A DNA stretch of 64,000 bases, taken from assembly GCF_004214795.1 (NCBI RefSeq), contig NZ_CP035928.1, positions 2,294,001-2,358,000 on the forward strand, read 5' to 3'. Below the pieces are notes generated by a model that ran no database searches, was not told where the DNA came from, and saw only the letters and a program-made list of their open reading frames with translations. Made by a program: the position numbers and the translations under genes. Positions 27,917-37,374 of this stretch are shown one piece after another. This DNA comes from Malaciobacter pacificus (GTDB lineage Bacteria > Campylobacterota > Campylobacteria > Campylobacterales > Arcobacteraceae). How positions within the stretch are numbered: position 1 is the first letter of the stretch; each line of letters starts with the position of its first letter.

Positions 27917-28450
27917 TTATTTAATTACAAATGATGTAAATAGTATTTTTTGAACACTATTTCTTTTTATATCATCATTAGATGCTGTAACTTCATCAAT
28001 TACATTATTAATATCTGAAATTAGCTCATCTTTTAGTAAATTTTTACCACCAACTGTTAATAACTCTTCTGAACTTCTTGCACTAATTTGTGCAATTACC
28101 ACATCAATTATTTCAGCTCTATACTCTTCAACTAAAGCTGCAATTGTAGGTTCACTACTTTTAATAGAAAAAGATAATTTCATTAGTTTTTCTTTTCCTT
28201 TAGAGTTAGTGATATTTAAAACTAAATCATTAATATCTGCCTTAAAAGTTTCTGAATCTCTAGAACCATCCTCTTTTACAACTTGTTCTTGTTGAGTTTG
28301 ATTTCCATTAAGTACACCTTGTGAATATAAAAAATATCCACCTCCAACAACAGCAAGTAATAAAATTACCACTAAGGCAATCAATACAATAATTAAACCT
28401 TTTCCTCCACCAGATTGCTTTACTTCTTCTTTATTTTCTTCTTCTGCCAT
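27917..28450 (-). CDS. fliL: Flagellar basal-body protein FliL
   Basis: 177 aa. Short cytoplasmic tail, one transmembrane helix (about 20-47, GLIIVLIALVVILLLAVVGG), then a periplasmic FliL domain with NDLVLNITNSKGKEKLMKLSFSIKS and the C-terminal VQKILFTSFVIK ending. FliL surrounds and supports the stator units. It sits 2 nt after motE, which is consistent with stator-related function. Confidence 0.92.
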   Translation of the reverse strand: MAEEENKEEVKQSGGGKGLIIVLIALVVILLLAVVGGGYFLYSQGVLNGNQTQQEQVVKEDGSRDSETFKADINDLVLNITNSKGKEKLMKLSFSIKSSEPTIAALVEEYRAEIIDVVIAQISARSSEELLTVGGKNLLKDELISDINNVIDEVTASNDDIKRNSVQKILFTSFVIK

Positions 28451-28452
28451 AA

Positions 28453-28938
28453 TTATTCCTTCACATCATTCACATTAAAGTTTTCTAGTTTTTCTGTAAT
28501 TTGCATAGCACTTTGAACGCTCAAAAACTTCATCAATGCAGTTACATTTTTCTCTTTTAATTTTAATATTATATCAAAAACATCATCAATTTTGCCTTCG
28601 TTAATCATCTCATCAAAAATTGATGCAGCTGTTTTAGGCTTCATACCATTATAAATCTTGGCTGTTTTACTAGCAACTGTATTTTCTATATCTTGCAGTA
28701 AGGCTAAATTTTTATCATGGATTTTCTGGATAGCTTTTTTTTCACTCTCAATTTTTGACTGTATTAATTCTAATTCTTTTTTTCTCTCTTCATACTCTTT
28801 TTCTTTTTGGTTATAAAAATCATTTAACTCTTTTTTTAAAGCCATAACCTCTAATTTTTCTTTTGTTAATGAACTAATTGTATCTTCTTGTGCAAATGAA
28901 AATATTGTTAAAATAGTTAATAATAAAATCTTTTTCAA
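28453..28938 (-). CDS. motE: MotE-like periplasmic motility protein
   Basis: 161 aa. Cleavable signal peptide (MKKILLLTILTIFSFAQ), a long coiled coil (about 25-85), then a C-terminal domain with IYNGMKPKTAASIFDEM, a pattern shared by MotE proteins and the MgtE N-terminal domain. MotE acts in the periplasm as a motor-protein chaperone in alpha-proteobacteria, and homologues shape the stator scaffold in Campylobacterota. The position between fliJ and fliL supports this. Confidence 0.8.
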   Translation of the reverse strand: MKKILLLTILTIFSFAQEDTISSLTKEKLEVMALKKELNDFYNQKEKEYEERKKELELIQSKIESEKKAIQKIHDKNLALLQDIENTVASKTAKIYNGMKPKTAASIFDEMINEGKIDDVFDIILKLKEKNVTALMKFLSVQSAMQITEKLENFNVNDVKE

Positions 28939-28949
28939 ATTTAAATCCT

Positions 28950-29366
28950 TTATCCACTTATATATTTACTTTGAATATACTCTTCTGAAGCTTCTTGTTC
29001 AGCTAATAAAAGTTTTTTGATTGCTTCTTTTTTTTCTTCATCGAGTAAATAAGCAAACTGTTCAGTCTCTTTTTGTAATTCAATTATTTCAGCTATTAGT
29101 GTCTCCAATTTTTCATTTAATATAACTTTGTTTCCTTCAAGTTTTTTTATATGTGCCCTCATTGTATTTTTATGAATAGTTAATATTGTAAAATCTGAAA
29201 TTGCACCAAACTGCTGAACTGTTGCAGTATCAATACTATTCTTAGTAAGTAAAATCTCCGTATCAATCTTTTCAATTTCAGATTGAATCTGAGCTTTTTG
29301 CATAAGTTTTTGATCTGTCTGAGTTTTTTTTAAATTATATAGTTTTTCAATCATACTAATTTCCAA
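28950..29366 (-). CDS. fliJ: FliJ-like flagellar export protein
   Basis: 138 aa, almost entirely coiled coil (two long helices), no signal peptide. This size, character and position (next to fliQ, before motE) fit FliJ, the stalk protein of the export ATPase. FliJ sequences are weakly conserved, so the assignment rests on architecture and context. It overlaps the end of fliQ by 11 nt. Confidence 0.7.
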   Translation of the reverse strand: MEISMIEKLYNLKKTQTDQKLMQKAQIQSEIEKIDTEILLTKNSIDTATVQQFGAISDFTILTIHKNTMRAHIKKLEGNKVILNEKLETLIAEIIELQKETEQFAYLLDEEKKEAIKKLLLAEQEASEEYIQSKYISG

Positions 29367-29616
29367 AAACTAAAATCAAATCCCACAAATCTTTTGTATA
29401 AGTTTCAATATGATCCCCTATCCAAGGAAGTGAAATCAAAATAAATGCAGATACGAATATCATTTTAGGTACAAAAGATAATGAAGCATCACTAACTTGG
29501 GTAACCGCTTGGAAAATGGATATTAAAAGTCCAATAATCATACTAACAATTAAAGAAGGCAAGCCCAAAATTAAAATTATTTTAACAGTATTCTCAGCGA
29601 TTCCCAATAGATCCAT
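29356..29616 (-). CDS. fliQ: Flagellar export gate protein FliQ
   Basis: 86-aa membrane protein of the type III export gate. Two transmembrane helices, with the family motif GLPSLIVSMIIGLLISIFQAVTQVSDASLSFVPK between and after the first. Starts 2 nt after the stop of the acidic protein gene; overlaps fliJ. Confidence 0.95.
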   Translation of the reverse strand: MDLLGIAENTVKIILILGLPSLIVSMIIGLLISIFQAVTQVSDASLSFVPKMIFVSAFILISLPWIGDHIETYTKDLWDLILVFGN

Positions 29617-29618
29617 TA

Positions 29619-30668
29619 TTAATCTTTTATCTTGATTGTAATCTCTAAAGTTTTATTTTGTAATAGTTGACTTATAAGTGTACTTAATTCGTTCACACTG
29701 TTACTATTTATTTCAACACTGTTTTTTTGTTTTGAAACAGATTTTTCTTCTAGAAGAGAAGTTTCAATATCTTGAGTATCTAATTCACCCAAAGCATCTA
29801 ATATGTCATTTTCACTTAGAGCATCTAACTCTGAAAATTCATCACCCATTTTTTCTCCTTGTAAAGATTCAATATTTTCTAGTTTATCTTCTGTTTTTTC
29901 ATCAACTTCATCTGTTTCTTCTATTGTATCAAAATTAAGTAAATCTTCACTATTGAAATCTTCTGAAAACTCTTCTATATCACCATCTTCATTTTCTATA
30001 TTTAAATTCTCTTCAGAATCATAATCTGAATCTATATTATCTAAGCCTACATCTTCATCAAAGCTCATAATTTTAGATAGTTCTTCATCATCTAAGAGAT
30101 TTTCACTATCCAAATCATCATCACCTAATATATCATCAAGTTCATCTAAATTAATATCTATTTCTTTATTATTATCAACATCTATTTTTTCATCTTGAGA
30201 ATCATCTTCTTTAGCCAAAAGCATTGATAACTCTTCATCTAATTCAAAAGATTCATCATCTTCTGAATCTTTATCATTTTCATATGCTTCATCTACTATA
30301 TCAATAATTGAATTTTGAATATCCTCTTTTTCATTTAACAATTCATCATGTTTTTTGATAATATATTTAGGGATATCAGATAATGAATCAACTGAAACAT
30401 CAGGTATTCCATGATCCAATAAGAAAGATTCTTCAATTCCATCTTTTGGATTTAAAAACTTAATTTTTGAATTCTTTTTTATAATTTTTTCATCATCAAT
30501 TAAATATATGTCATTAGGATTATTTTTAATAGTATCTTGCAACTCTTCAAGAGTATTTATATCTTTAATTATAGAGTTATCATCAAGTTTGAACTTTATG
30601 TTAGCATGATCTAATGTTGAATGAATCTCTTTTTTAAATCCACTGTTCCCGTAAATATAAATATTCAA
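29619..30668 (-). CDS. Highly acidic protein of the flagellar locus, unknown function
   Basis: 349 aa. Residues 1-110 look like a small folded alpha/beta domain. Residues about 120-300 are dominated by Asp and Glu with Ser and Asn, almost without basic residues, and are probably disordered. The last 25 residues (NELSTLISQLLQNKTLEITIKIKD, in two parts: a short helix and a hydrophobic strand) are not acidic. No signal peptide or membrane segment. Highly acidic proteins are annotated near flagellar genes in Campylobacter and Helicobacter, but I know of no established function. It is the first gene of the minus-strand series and is divergent from flgI, with a 94-bp promoter gap. Confidence 0.75.
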   Translation of the reverse strand: MNIYIYGNSGFKKEIHSTLDHANIKFKLDDNSIIKDINTLEELQDTIKNNPNDIYLIDDEKIIKKNSKIKFLNPKDGIEESFLLDHGIPDVSVDSLSDIPKYIIKKHDELLNEKEDIQNSIIDIVDEAYENDKDSEDDESFELDEELSMLLAKEDDSQDEKIDVDNNKEIDINLDELDDILGDDDLDSENLLDDEELSKIMSFDEDVGLDNIDSDYDSEENLNIENEDGDIEEFSEDFNSEDLLNFDTIEETDEVDEKTEDKLENIESLQGEKMGDEFSELDALSENDILDALGELDTQDIETSLLEEKSVSKQKNSVEINSNSVNELSTLISQLLQNKTLEITIKIKD

Positions 30669-30762
30669 ATTATAAACCCTAAAAATAATTTTATTGATAG
30701 ATTATACCTTTTTTTATTAAATTTTCGATAAAATAATATCAATTAACAAAGGAGGATACTAC

Positions 30763-31812
30763 TTGAAATATTTATTGATTTTTATACTATTATTCTCATC
30801 TTTGTACTCACAAACAGTAAAAGATATATCAAACATAATTGGAATAAGAGATAACCAACTTATTGGTTATGGTCTAGTTGTTGGACTTGCAGGGACAGGA
30901 GACAAAGCTAAATTTACTATGCAAAGCTTACAAAATCTTCTTAGAAATTCTTATATCAAAATTCCATCTGGTTCTATTAATTCTAAAAATATTGCTGCAG
31001 TGATGGTAACAGCTCAGCTTCCAGCATTTTCAAGACAAGGTGATAAAATCAAAGTAAAAGTATCAACTATTGGTGATGCAAAATCTGTAGATCATGGTGA
31101 ACTTTTAATTACTCAATTAAAAGGAGTTGATGGAAATGTTTATGCATTAGCTCAAGGAACTATTGTTGCAAATGAAAACAATCTTACGACGGGTTTTATA
31201 TATGATGGAGCTACTGTTGAAAATGAAATAGATTATGATTTATCTCAAGAAAATTCTATTCAACTAAGTCTTTATAAAAGTTCTGCTAAAACTGCTGATT
31301 TAATTCAAACAAAAATCAATAACCTATTTGGAACAAAATTAGCTCAAGCTTTGGATACAAGAACAATTGATGTAAAAAAACCTAGAGATATGTCTATGGT
31401 TAAATTTATATCTATGGTTGAAAATATTCCTTTAGATTCTACTTTTAAAAAGAAGCTTATTATTGATATGAGCAGGGAAACTGTAGTTGCAGGTGGGGAT
31501 ATAACAATTGACCCAGTTACAATTGCTAGAGATTCATTTACTCTTAGAATAAAACAATCTCCTCTATCAAATACACAGTGGAATGACCTGAAAATCAATA
31601 AAGGTGTAGATATTGGAGATGATGTAAAAATTGCAGATAAGCCAGCTATTGACATAAATAATGCAATGATAAATACTAAAGGTACGCCTACTGTAACAGA
31701 TTTAGTAAGAGCAATGAAAGTTATGAAACTACCTATGACTGAAATTATTGATACAATTAAGATGATTAAAGAGATGGGTGCGTTAGATGTTGAAATAGAA
31801 GTAAGAGGATAA
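30763..31812 (+). CDS. flgI: Flagellar P-ring protein
   Basis: 349 aa. Cleavable signal peptide (MKYLLIFILLFSSLYSQ), then the family sequence VKDISNIIGIRDNQLIGYGLVVGLAGTGD in pieces and the C-terminal VTDLVRAMKVMKLPMTEIIDTIKMIKEMGAL. Periplasmic ring around the rod. Start is TTG with GGAGG 7 nt upstream; the signal peptide begins exactly there. fliM follows after 1 nt, so the pair forms an operon. Confidence 0.95.
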   Translation: MKYLLIFILLFSSLYSQTVKDISNIIGIRDNQLIGYGLVVGLAGTGDKAKFTMQSLQNLLRNSYIKIPSGSINSKNIAAVMVTAQLPAFSRQGDKIKVKVSTIGDAKSVDHGELLITQLKGVDGNVYALAQGTIVANENNLTTGFIYDGATVENEIDYDLSQENSIQLSLYKSSAKTADLIQTKINNLFGTKLAQALDTRTIDVKKPRDMSMVKFISMVENIPLDSTFKKKLIIDMSRETVVAGGDITIDPVTIARDSFTLRIKQSPLSNTQWNDLKINKGVDIGDDVKIADKPAIDINNAMINTKGTPTVTDLVRAMKVMKLPMTEIIDTIKMIKEMGALDVEIEVRG

Positions 31813-31813
31813 T

Positions 31814-32908
31814 ATGGCTGAATTTTTAAGTCAAGATGAAATTGACGCACTTTTAGATATTGCCGAACAAGGTGAAGATATTGATGCTTCTCCAATAGAA
31901 AAGCCTATATCAAAAGAAAAAAATTATTCAATTTATGATTTTAAAAAACCAAATAGAATAACACCTGAACAATTTAAAGCATTTAATACTATGCATGATA
32001 AAATGCTTAGAGATTTTATTACTGACCTTTCAGCGATGCTGCGAAAAATTGTTGATGTTAAATTATATTCAATTGAGCAAATGACTTATGGTGAGTTTAT
32101 TCTTTCTATTCCTCAAATCACTTCATTAAATACATTATCTATAAAACCACTTGAAGGTAGAATAGTAATTGAGTGTAACCCTGCAATTTCTCATAAAATT
32201 ATTGCTGAACTTTTAGGTTCAGGTGCAATTAATACAAGTGACAATTTAAATAGAGAACTAACAGAAATTGAAATTGAAATACTTGAACATTTTTATAAAG
32301 TTTTTATCAAGAATCTTAATAAAACTTGGGCTGAGATTTCAAATATAAACTATAAAATTGAATCAAGAGATACAAATGCTAATGCAATTCAAATTGTATC
32401 AGATCATGAGATTGTTTTACTTGTAGTTCTTGAAATTACAGTTGATGAAGAATCAGGGTTCTTATCAATTTGTTATCCAATCTCTTATTTCGAACCTTTA
32501 CTAACAAAAATTGTTGAAAAAGTATTTAGTGAAGGAAAAAATAGAAAATCTTCTAGAAAACAAGATATAAAAACACTTATTTCTGGTGCTAGAATGACTA
32601 TTGAATCTATAATGGCTGAGACTGAATTAACAGCAGAAGATATCTTAGGATTAAAAGTAGATGATGTTATTGTATTTAATAAAAATGCAAATTCAGCATC
32701 TGCAAAGATTTATATCAATAAAAAAGAGAAGTTCTCAGCAATCTCTGGAATATCAAATAATAGAAAAGCTATTCAATTAAAATCAAATCTTGATAGAGAA
32801 AAGCAAAGTACTTTAGATATTTTAAGAGAAATGAGAAAAGATAGAGAACAAAAAGCTAAACAAAGAAAAGAAACAATAGAAAGATTATTAGAAGAAAAAA
32901 CGAAATAA
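31814..32908 (+). CDS. fliM: Flagellar motor switch protein FliM
   Basis: 364 aa. The N-terminal FLSQDEIDALLDIAEQG is the CheY-P binding peptide; the middle CheC-like domain has IPQITSLNTLSIKPLEGRIVIECNP, and the C-terminal SpoA-type domain follows (ETELTAEDILGLKVDDVIVF). The tail is extended and strongly basic (residues about 325-364). Convergent with pyrC with a 4-nt gap. Confidence 0.94.
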   Translation: MAEFLSQDEIDALLDIAEQGEDIDASPIEKPISKEKNYSIYDFKKPNRITPEQFKAFNTMHDKMLRDFITDLSAMLRKIVDVKLYSIEQMTYGEFILSIPQITSLNTLSIKPLEGRIVIECNPAISHKIIAELLGSGAINTSDNLNRELTEIEIEILEHFYKVFIKNLNKTWAEISNINYKIESRDTNANAIQIVSDHEIVLLVVLEITVDEESGFLSICYPISYFEPLLTKIVEKVFSEGKNRKSSRKQDIKTLISGARMTIESIMAETELTAEDILGLKVDDVIVFNKNANSASAKIYINKKEKFSAISGISNNRKAIQLKSNLDREKQSTLDILREMRKDREQKAKQRKETIERLLEEKTK

Positions 32909-32912
32909 TCGT

Positions 32913-33934
32913 TTAATCTTCTAAACTCCAAGGAATTGTTTCTCCTGCAAACATAGGAACTACATTTTCATTTTCAAATTCATAAATAGCAGGAACTACA
33001 AAATCTTTTTTTATTAATTTTATAGTTTTCTTTACAGGATTTTTCCCATAAATTTTTTGAGCATTTAATGATACAAATGCATTTAGATTATCTAAACATT
33101 GATACTTATCAAATAAATCAGTTAATACTTGTAAAGCAATTGGTGAAGTAAATACACCTGCTGCACAACCACAACACTCTTTTTTATGTTTAGGATGTGG
33201 AGCACTATCACTTCCAAACATTAATTTTGGATGAGCTTTTAAAGCAGCATCTAATAATGCACTTCTATCTTCTGGTCTTTTTGCAATTGGCTTACAGAAT
33301 AAATGAGGAGCTAACATACCACCAGCAACATCATCAAGAGTAATTAATAAATGATGTAAAGTTACAGTTGCATGTAAATTATCATATTTATCAAGTAATT
33401 CAACTGCATCTTTTGTAGTAATATGCTCCATAATGATTTTTAAATCAGGGAATGCAGAAGCAATTGATTCATAAATTGGCATAAATTCTTTTTCTCTATC
33501 CATAACAAAACCATTAGTTTCACCATGAATACATAAAGGAATTCCTAATTTACTCATTGATTCTAATGTAGGTCTTAATACTTCAACATCCATAGAAGCA
33601 ACACCTGTTTCAGAGTTTGTTGTAATTCCTGCAGGGTAAAGTTTTATTCCAATAATATCATCTTTTATATCTTCTAAAAATTCGTAAGTATAATCATTTT
33701 TAAAAAATAGTGTCATATATGGTTCAAAAGCATCACCATCACAAGCTTCTAAAATTCTTTTTTTGTAAGCTAATAAGTCCTCTTTTGTAGTAACAGGAGG
33801 AACTAAGTTAGGCATGATTAGTGCTCCACTAAACGTATTTGATGTTAGTGGACCAACTAATTTTAACATATCACCATCACGTAAGTGAAGGTGCATGTCT
33901 AAAGGTTCATTTATCTCAAATGTTGTGATGCTCA

Positions 33935-33935
<1 letters not shown>
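32913..33935 (-). CDS. pyrC: Dihydroorotase
   Basis: Third step of pyrimidine synthesis, cyclising carbamoyl aspartate. 340 aa, the E. coli PyrC (type II) class. Zinc ligands in DMHLHLRDG (HxH), the carboxylated Lys region IGIKLYPAG, His in CIHGE and MEHITT, and the FGSDSAPH Asp. Its ATG overlaps the stop of glnB by one base (TAATG), so its expression is tied to the nitrogen-regulated PII gene upstream, which is an unusual pairing. Confidence 0.95.
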
Positions 33936-34273
<338 letters not shown>

Positions 34274-34338
34274 TTAATAATCCTTTTTTTAATTGATTTA
34301 TTTTATCAAATTTTTATTAAACTTAAATTACTTTGATA

Positions 34339-35526
34339 TTAGAATGCTCTTTTAAACTCTGGATAAGCTTCAATACCACATTCTTCTACATCAAGTCCTT
34401 GCATCTCTTCATCTTCATCTGCTCTTAAAGAAACAATTTTATTAATAATAAACAATATAATGTATGAAGATATAAAAGCAAATAAACCTACTACAACTAT
34501 ACCCTTAATTTGTCCAAGAAGTGTAATATCAGTTCCATTTGAAGCAAAAATACCAACTGCTAATGTTCCCCAAATACCATTTACTAAGTGTACTGATAAT
34601 GCACCAACTGGATCATCAATTCTTAATTTGTCAAAGAAAGATACACCAAATACAACTAAAGCACCACCAACAGCACCAATTAAGATTGGAGTATAAATAT
34701 CATATAAATCAGGACCTGCTGTTACTGCAACTAATCCACCTAAAGCACCATTTAAAATCATAGTTAAATCTAGTTTTTTGTACATGAAATACATAATAAT
34801 TGCAACCATAATTGCACCTGCTAAACCTGCAGTGTTTGTATTCATAATTGTAAGAGCAACTGCATCTGCATTCTCTTTTGAAGCAATTGAACCAACTGAA
34901 CCACCATTGAATCCAAACCAACCAATCCATAGTAAAAATGCACCTAATGTTAATAAAGGAATATTTGAAGCTGGAATTACTCTAATCCCACCATCTTTTG
35001 TATATCTTCCTTTTCTAGCTCCAATTATTAAAATTGCTGCAAGTAGTGCCCAACCACCAGTTGAGTGAATAACTGTAGAACCAGCTAAGTCATACATAGT
35101 TAAATCTAAAAATGTACCATCTAAAAAATCACTTCCCCAAGAAACATTTACAACAATTGGATATAAAATAGCTGCCATTATGATTGTAAAAAATGCTAGA
35201 GGAATAACTTTTGCTCTTTCACTAACACCTCCACTCATAATATTTACAACTTTTCCTACAAATGCCATTTGAAATAAAAATGCTGCCCATTTACTCATAC
35301 CATCAGCTCCAAAATCACCAAATGCTATAGAGTAACCAATTAGTAAAAATGCCATAGAAGCAATTGCATAAATTAGAGTATTGATTGTTAATACTGCTGT
35401 TACGTTTTTTGTTCTAACAATTCCTGCTTCTAACATTGCAAAACCTGGAACCATAAAGATAATTAGCGTCATTGCAAAAATTGCATACAACGTATCGATT
35501 ATGTAAGATACTGATTGAATATCCAT
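34339..35526 (-). CDS. amtB: Ammonium transporter Amt (copy 1)
   Basis: 395 aa, about 11 transmembrane helices, N-out. Family motifs: GFAMLEAGIVRTKNV (N-terminal), AGSTVIHSTGGWALLA with the first pore His, WIGWFGFNGGS, and DDPVGALSVHLVNGIWGTLA with the second pore His. C-terminal tail GLDVEECGIEAYPEF. A second amtB-glnK module lies upstream, but a strong terminator (35608-35644) separates the two units. Confidence 0.95.
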   Translation of the reverse strand: MDIQSVSYIIDTLYAIFAMTLIIFMVPGFAMLEAGIVRTKNVTAVLTINTLIYAIASMAFLLIGYSIAFGDFGADGMSKWAAFLFQMAFVGKVVNIMSGGVSERAKVIPLAFFTIIMAAILYPIVVNVSWGSDFLDGTFLDLTMYDLAGSTVIHSTGGWALLAAILIIGARKGRYTKDGGIRVIPASNIPLLTLGAFLLWIGWFGFNGGSVGSIASKENADAVALTIMNTNTAGLAGAIMVAIIMYFMYKKLDLTMILNGALGGLVAVTAGPDLYDIYTPILIGAVGGALVVFGVSFFDKLRIDDPVGALSVHLVNGIWGTLAVGIFASNGTDITLLGQIKGIVVVGLFAFISSYIILFIINKIVSLRADEDEEMQGLDVEECGIEAYPEFKRAF

Positions 35527-35607
35527 TCTAAGACCTTTTATGTAAATTTATAAGATCTATTATAACAGTATTATCTGTGTAAGTTTTTTTATATTGTATA
35601 AAAAATA

Positions 35608-35644
35608 TACAATTTGAGAAAAAGTAAACTTTTCTCAAATTGTA
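35608..35644 (-). terminator. Terminator between the two amtB-glnK modules
   Basis: Perfect 15-bp stem TACAATTTGAGAAAA / TTTTCTCAAATTGTA with a 7-nt loop, just after the stop of PII copy 2 in the direction of transcription and followed on the minus strand by TATTTTTTAT. It marks the end of the glnK-amtB module 2 transcript, so module 1 has its own promoter in the remaining 80 bp. Confidence 0.85.
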
Positions 35645-35653
35645 GTAGAAAAA

Positions 35654-36007
<354 letters not shown>

Positions 36008-36017
36008 CTAACTTATA

Positions 36018-37232
36018 TTATGCTCTTTTGAACTCTGGATAAGCTTCTAATCCAGTTTCATGAATATCAAGACCATTTACTTCAGTCTCTTCATCAACTC
36101 TTAATCCGATAACGATATCTAAGATTTTCCAGATAATAAATGAAACAATGAATACGAATGCACCAATAACAACAATACCTTTTAATTGAGCCATGATTGT
36201 TACATCTGGATTAAAGATACCTACAGCTAATGTTCCCCAAATACCTGCAACTAAGTGAACAGATAAAGCACCAACTGGATCATCAATTCTTAATTTATCA
36301 AAGAATGGTACTGCAAATACAACTAATGCTCCACCAATGATACCTTCAATAAACGCTACAACCATACCTAAGTCTGGACCTGCTGTACAAGATACTAAAC
36401 CTGCTAATGCACCATTTAAAACCATAGTTAAATCAACTTTTTTATAGATTAGTTGAGTTAAAAGTGCAGCTGCAATAGCACCAGCAGCAGCAGCCATATT
36501 TGTATCAGCAACAACTAAAGCAATTCCATCAATATCAGCTTTTGAACCTAATGCTAATTGGCTCCCTCCATTGAATCCAAACCATCCCATCCATAAAATG
36601 AATGTACCTAATGTAGCTAATGTTAAGTTTGAACCTGGAATTGGTCTAACTTGTCCATCTTTACCATATTTACCTTTTCTAGCACCAAGAATTAATACAC
36701 CAGCTAATGCAGCCCATCCACCAACAGAGTGAACAATAGTCGAACCAGCAAAGTCAGAGAATCCAGCAATTAAACCACCTAATTCAGATCCACCCCATGT
36801 CCAGTGACCTTGAATTGGGTAAATTAATCCACTTAAGAAAACAACAAATATTAAGAATGGCCATAATTTCATTCTTTCTGCAACTGTTCCTGAAATAACT
36901 GAAGCTGCAGTTGCAACGAACATTACTTGGAAGAAGAAATCTGCAGCAGCAGGATATGCTGAATCAGCACCGTTTTCCATTGAGATAGTTGAGAAACTTC
37001 CCATAAATGATGAACCATCACCATACATTAAATTATACCCTACGAAGTAGTACATAATACAAGATATAGCAAATAAAGCGATATTTTTAGTTAATACTGT
37101 CGCATTATTTTTTGTTCTTGTTAAACCTGATTCTAGCATTGCAAAACCTGCAGCCATCCACATAACTAATACACCAGAAAATACAAATAAGAAACCATCT
37201 AATATGTATTTTAAATCTGTGAAATTTTCCAT
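36018..37232 (-). CDS. amtB: Ammonium transporter Amt (copy 2)
   Basis: 404 aa. Same layout as copy 1: GFAMLESGLTRTKNN, AGSTIVHSVGGWAAL with pore His, WMGWFGFNGGS, DDPVGALSVHLVAGIWGTLA with second pore His, and the C-terminal ETGLEAYPEF. The two copies are clearly paralogous but well diverged, so the duplication is old. AGGAG ribosome site before the ATG. Confidence 0.95.
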   Translation of the reverse strand: MENFTDLKYILDGFLFVFSGVLVMWMAAGFAMLESGLTRTKNNATVLTKNIALFAISCIMYYFVGYNLMYGDGSSFMGSFSTISMENGADSAYPAAADFFFQVMFVATAASVISGTVAERMKLWPFLIFVVFLSGLIYPIQGHWTWGGSELGGLIAGFSDFAGSTIVHSVGGWAALAGVLILGARKGKYGKDGQVRPIPGSNLTLATLGTFILWMGWFGFNGGSQLALGSKADIDGIALVVADTNMAAAAGAIAAALLTQLIYKKVDLTMVLNGALAGLVSCTAGPDLGMVVAFIEGIIGGALVVFAVPFFDKLRIDDPVGALSVHLVAGIWGTLAVGIFNPDVTIMAQLKGIVVIGAFVFIVSFIIWKILDIVIGLRVDEETEVNGLDIHETGLEAYPEFKRA

Positions 37233-37261
37233 AAGACTCCTTTGTCAATTTATATAACACC

Positions 37262-37267
37262 ATTATA
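37262..37267 (-). promoter_or_regulatory. Candidate -10 of amtB copy 2
   Basis: Minus-strand TATAAT about 30 bp upstream of the amtB start. I saw no convincing GG/GC sigma-54 box in the 142-bp gap, so a sigma-70 type promoter is assumed. Confidence 0.4.
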
Positions 37268-37341
37268 AATATTTTTTAGCCTATTGTAAATATTTTATTG
37301 TATATTATTTATACAGTTGTTTTCTTTCAAGAGAATTTATA

Positions 37342-37347
37342 TATAAT
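37342..37347 (+). promoter_or_regulatory. Candidate -10 of the ankyrin-repeat gene
   Basis: Plus-strand TATAAT (in TATATATAATAC) 28 bp upstream of the ATG, giving a leader of about 20 nt. Confidence 0.5.
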
Positions 37348-37374
37348 ACGACTAAATTAAATATTGGTGAAATA

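Noticed and set aside
29678-30024. Plus-strand open frames opposite the acidic protein gene
   Set aside because: They are antisense shadows caused by its Asp/Glu-rich codons (GAT, GAA) and have repetitive Ser/Leu/Phe-rich products without ribosome sites.
31344-31895. 183-codon minus-strand frame opposite flgI and fliM
   Set aside because: It lies wholly over two well-supported genes on the other strand and its hydrophobic product matches no pattern; treated as a shadow frame.
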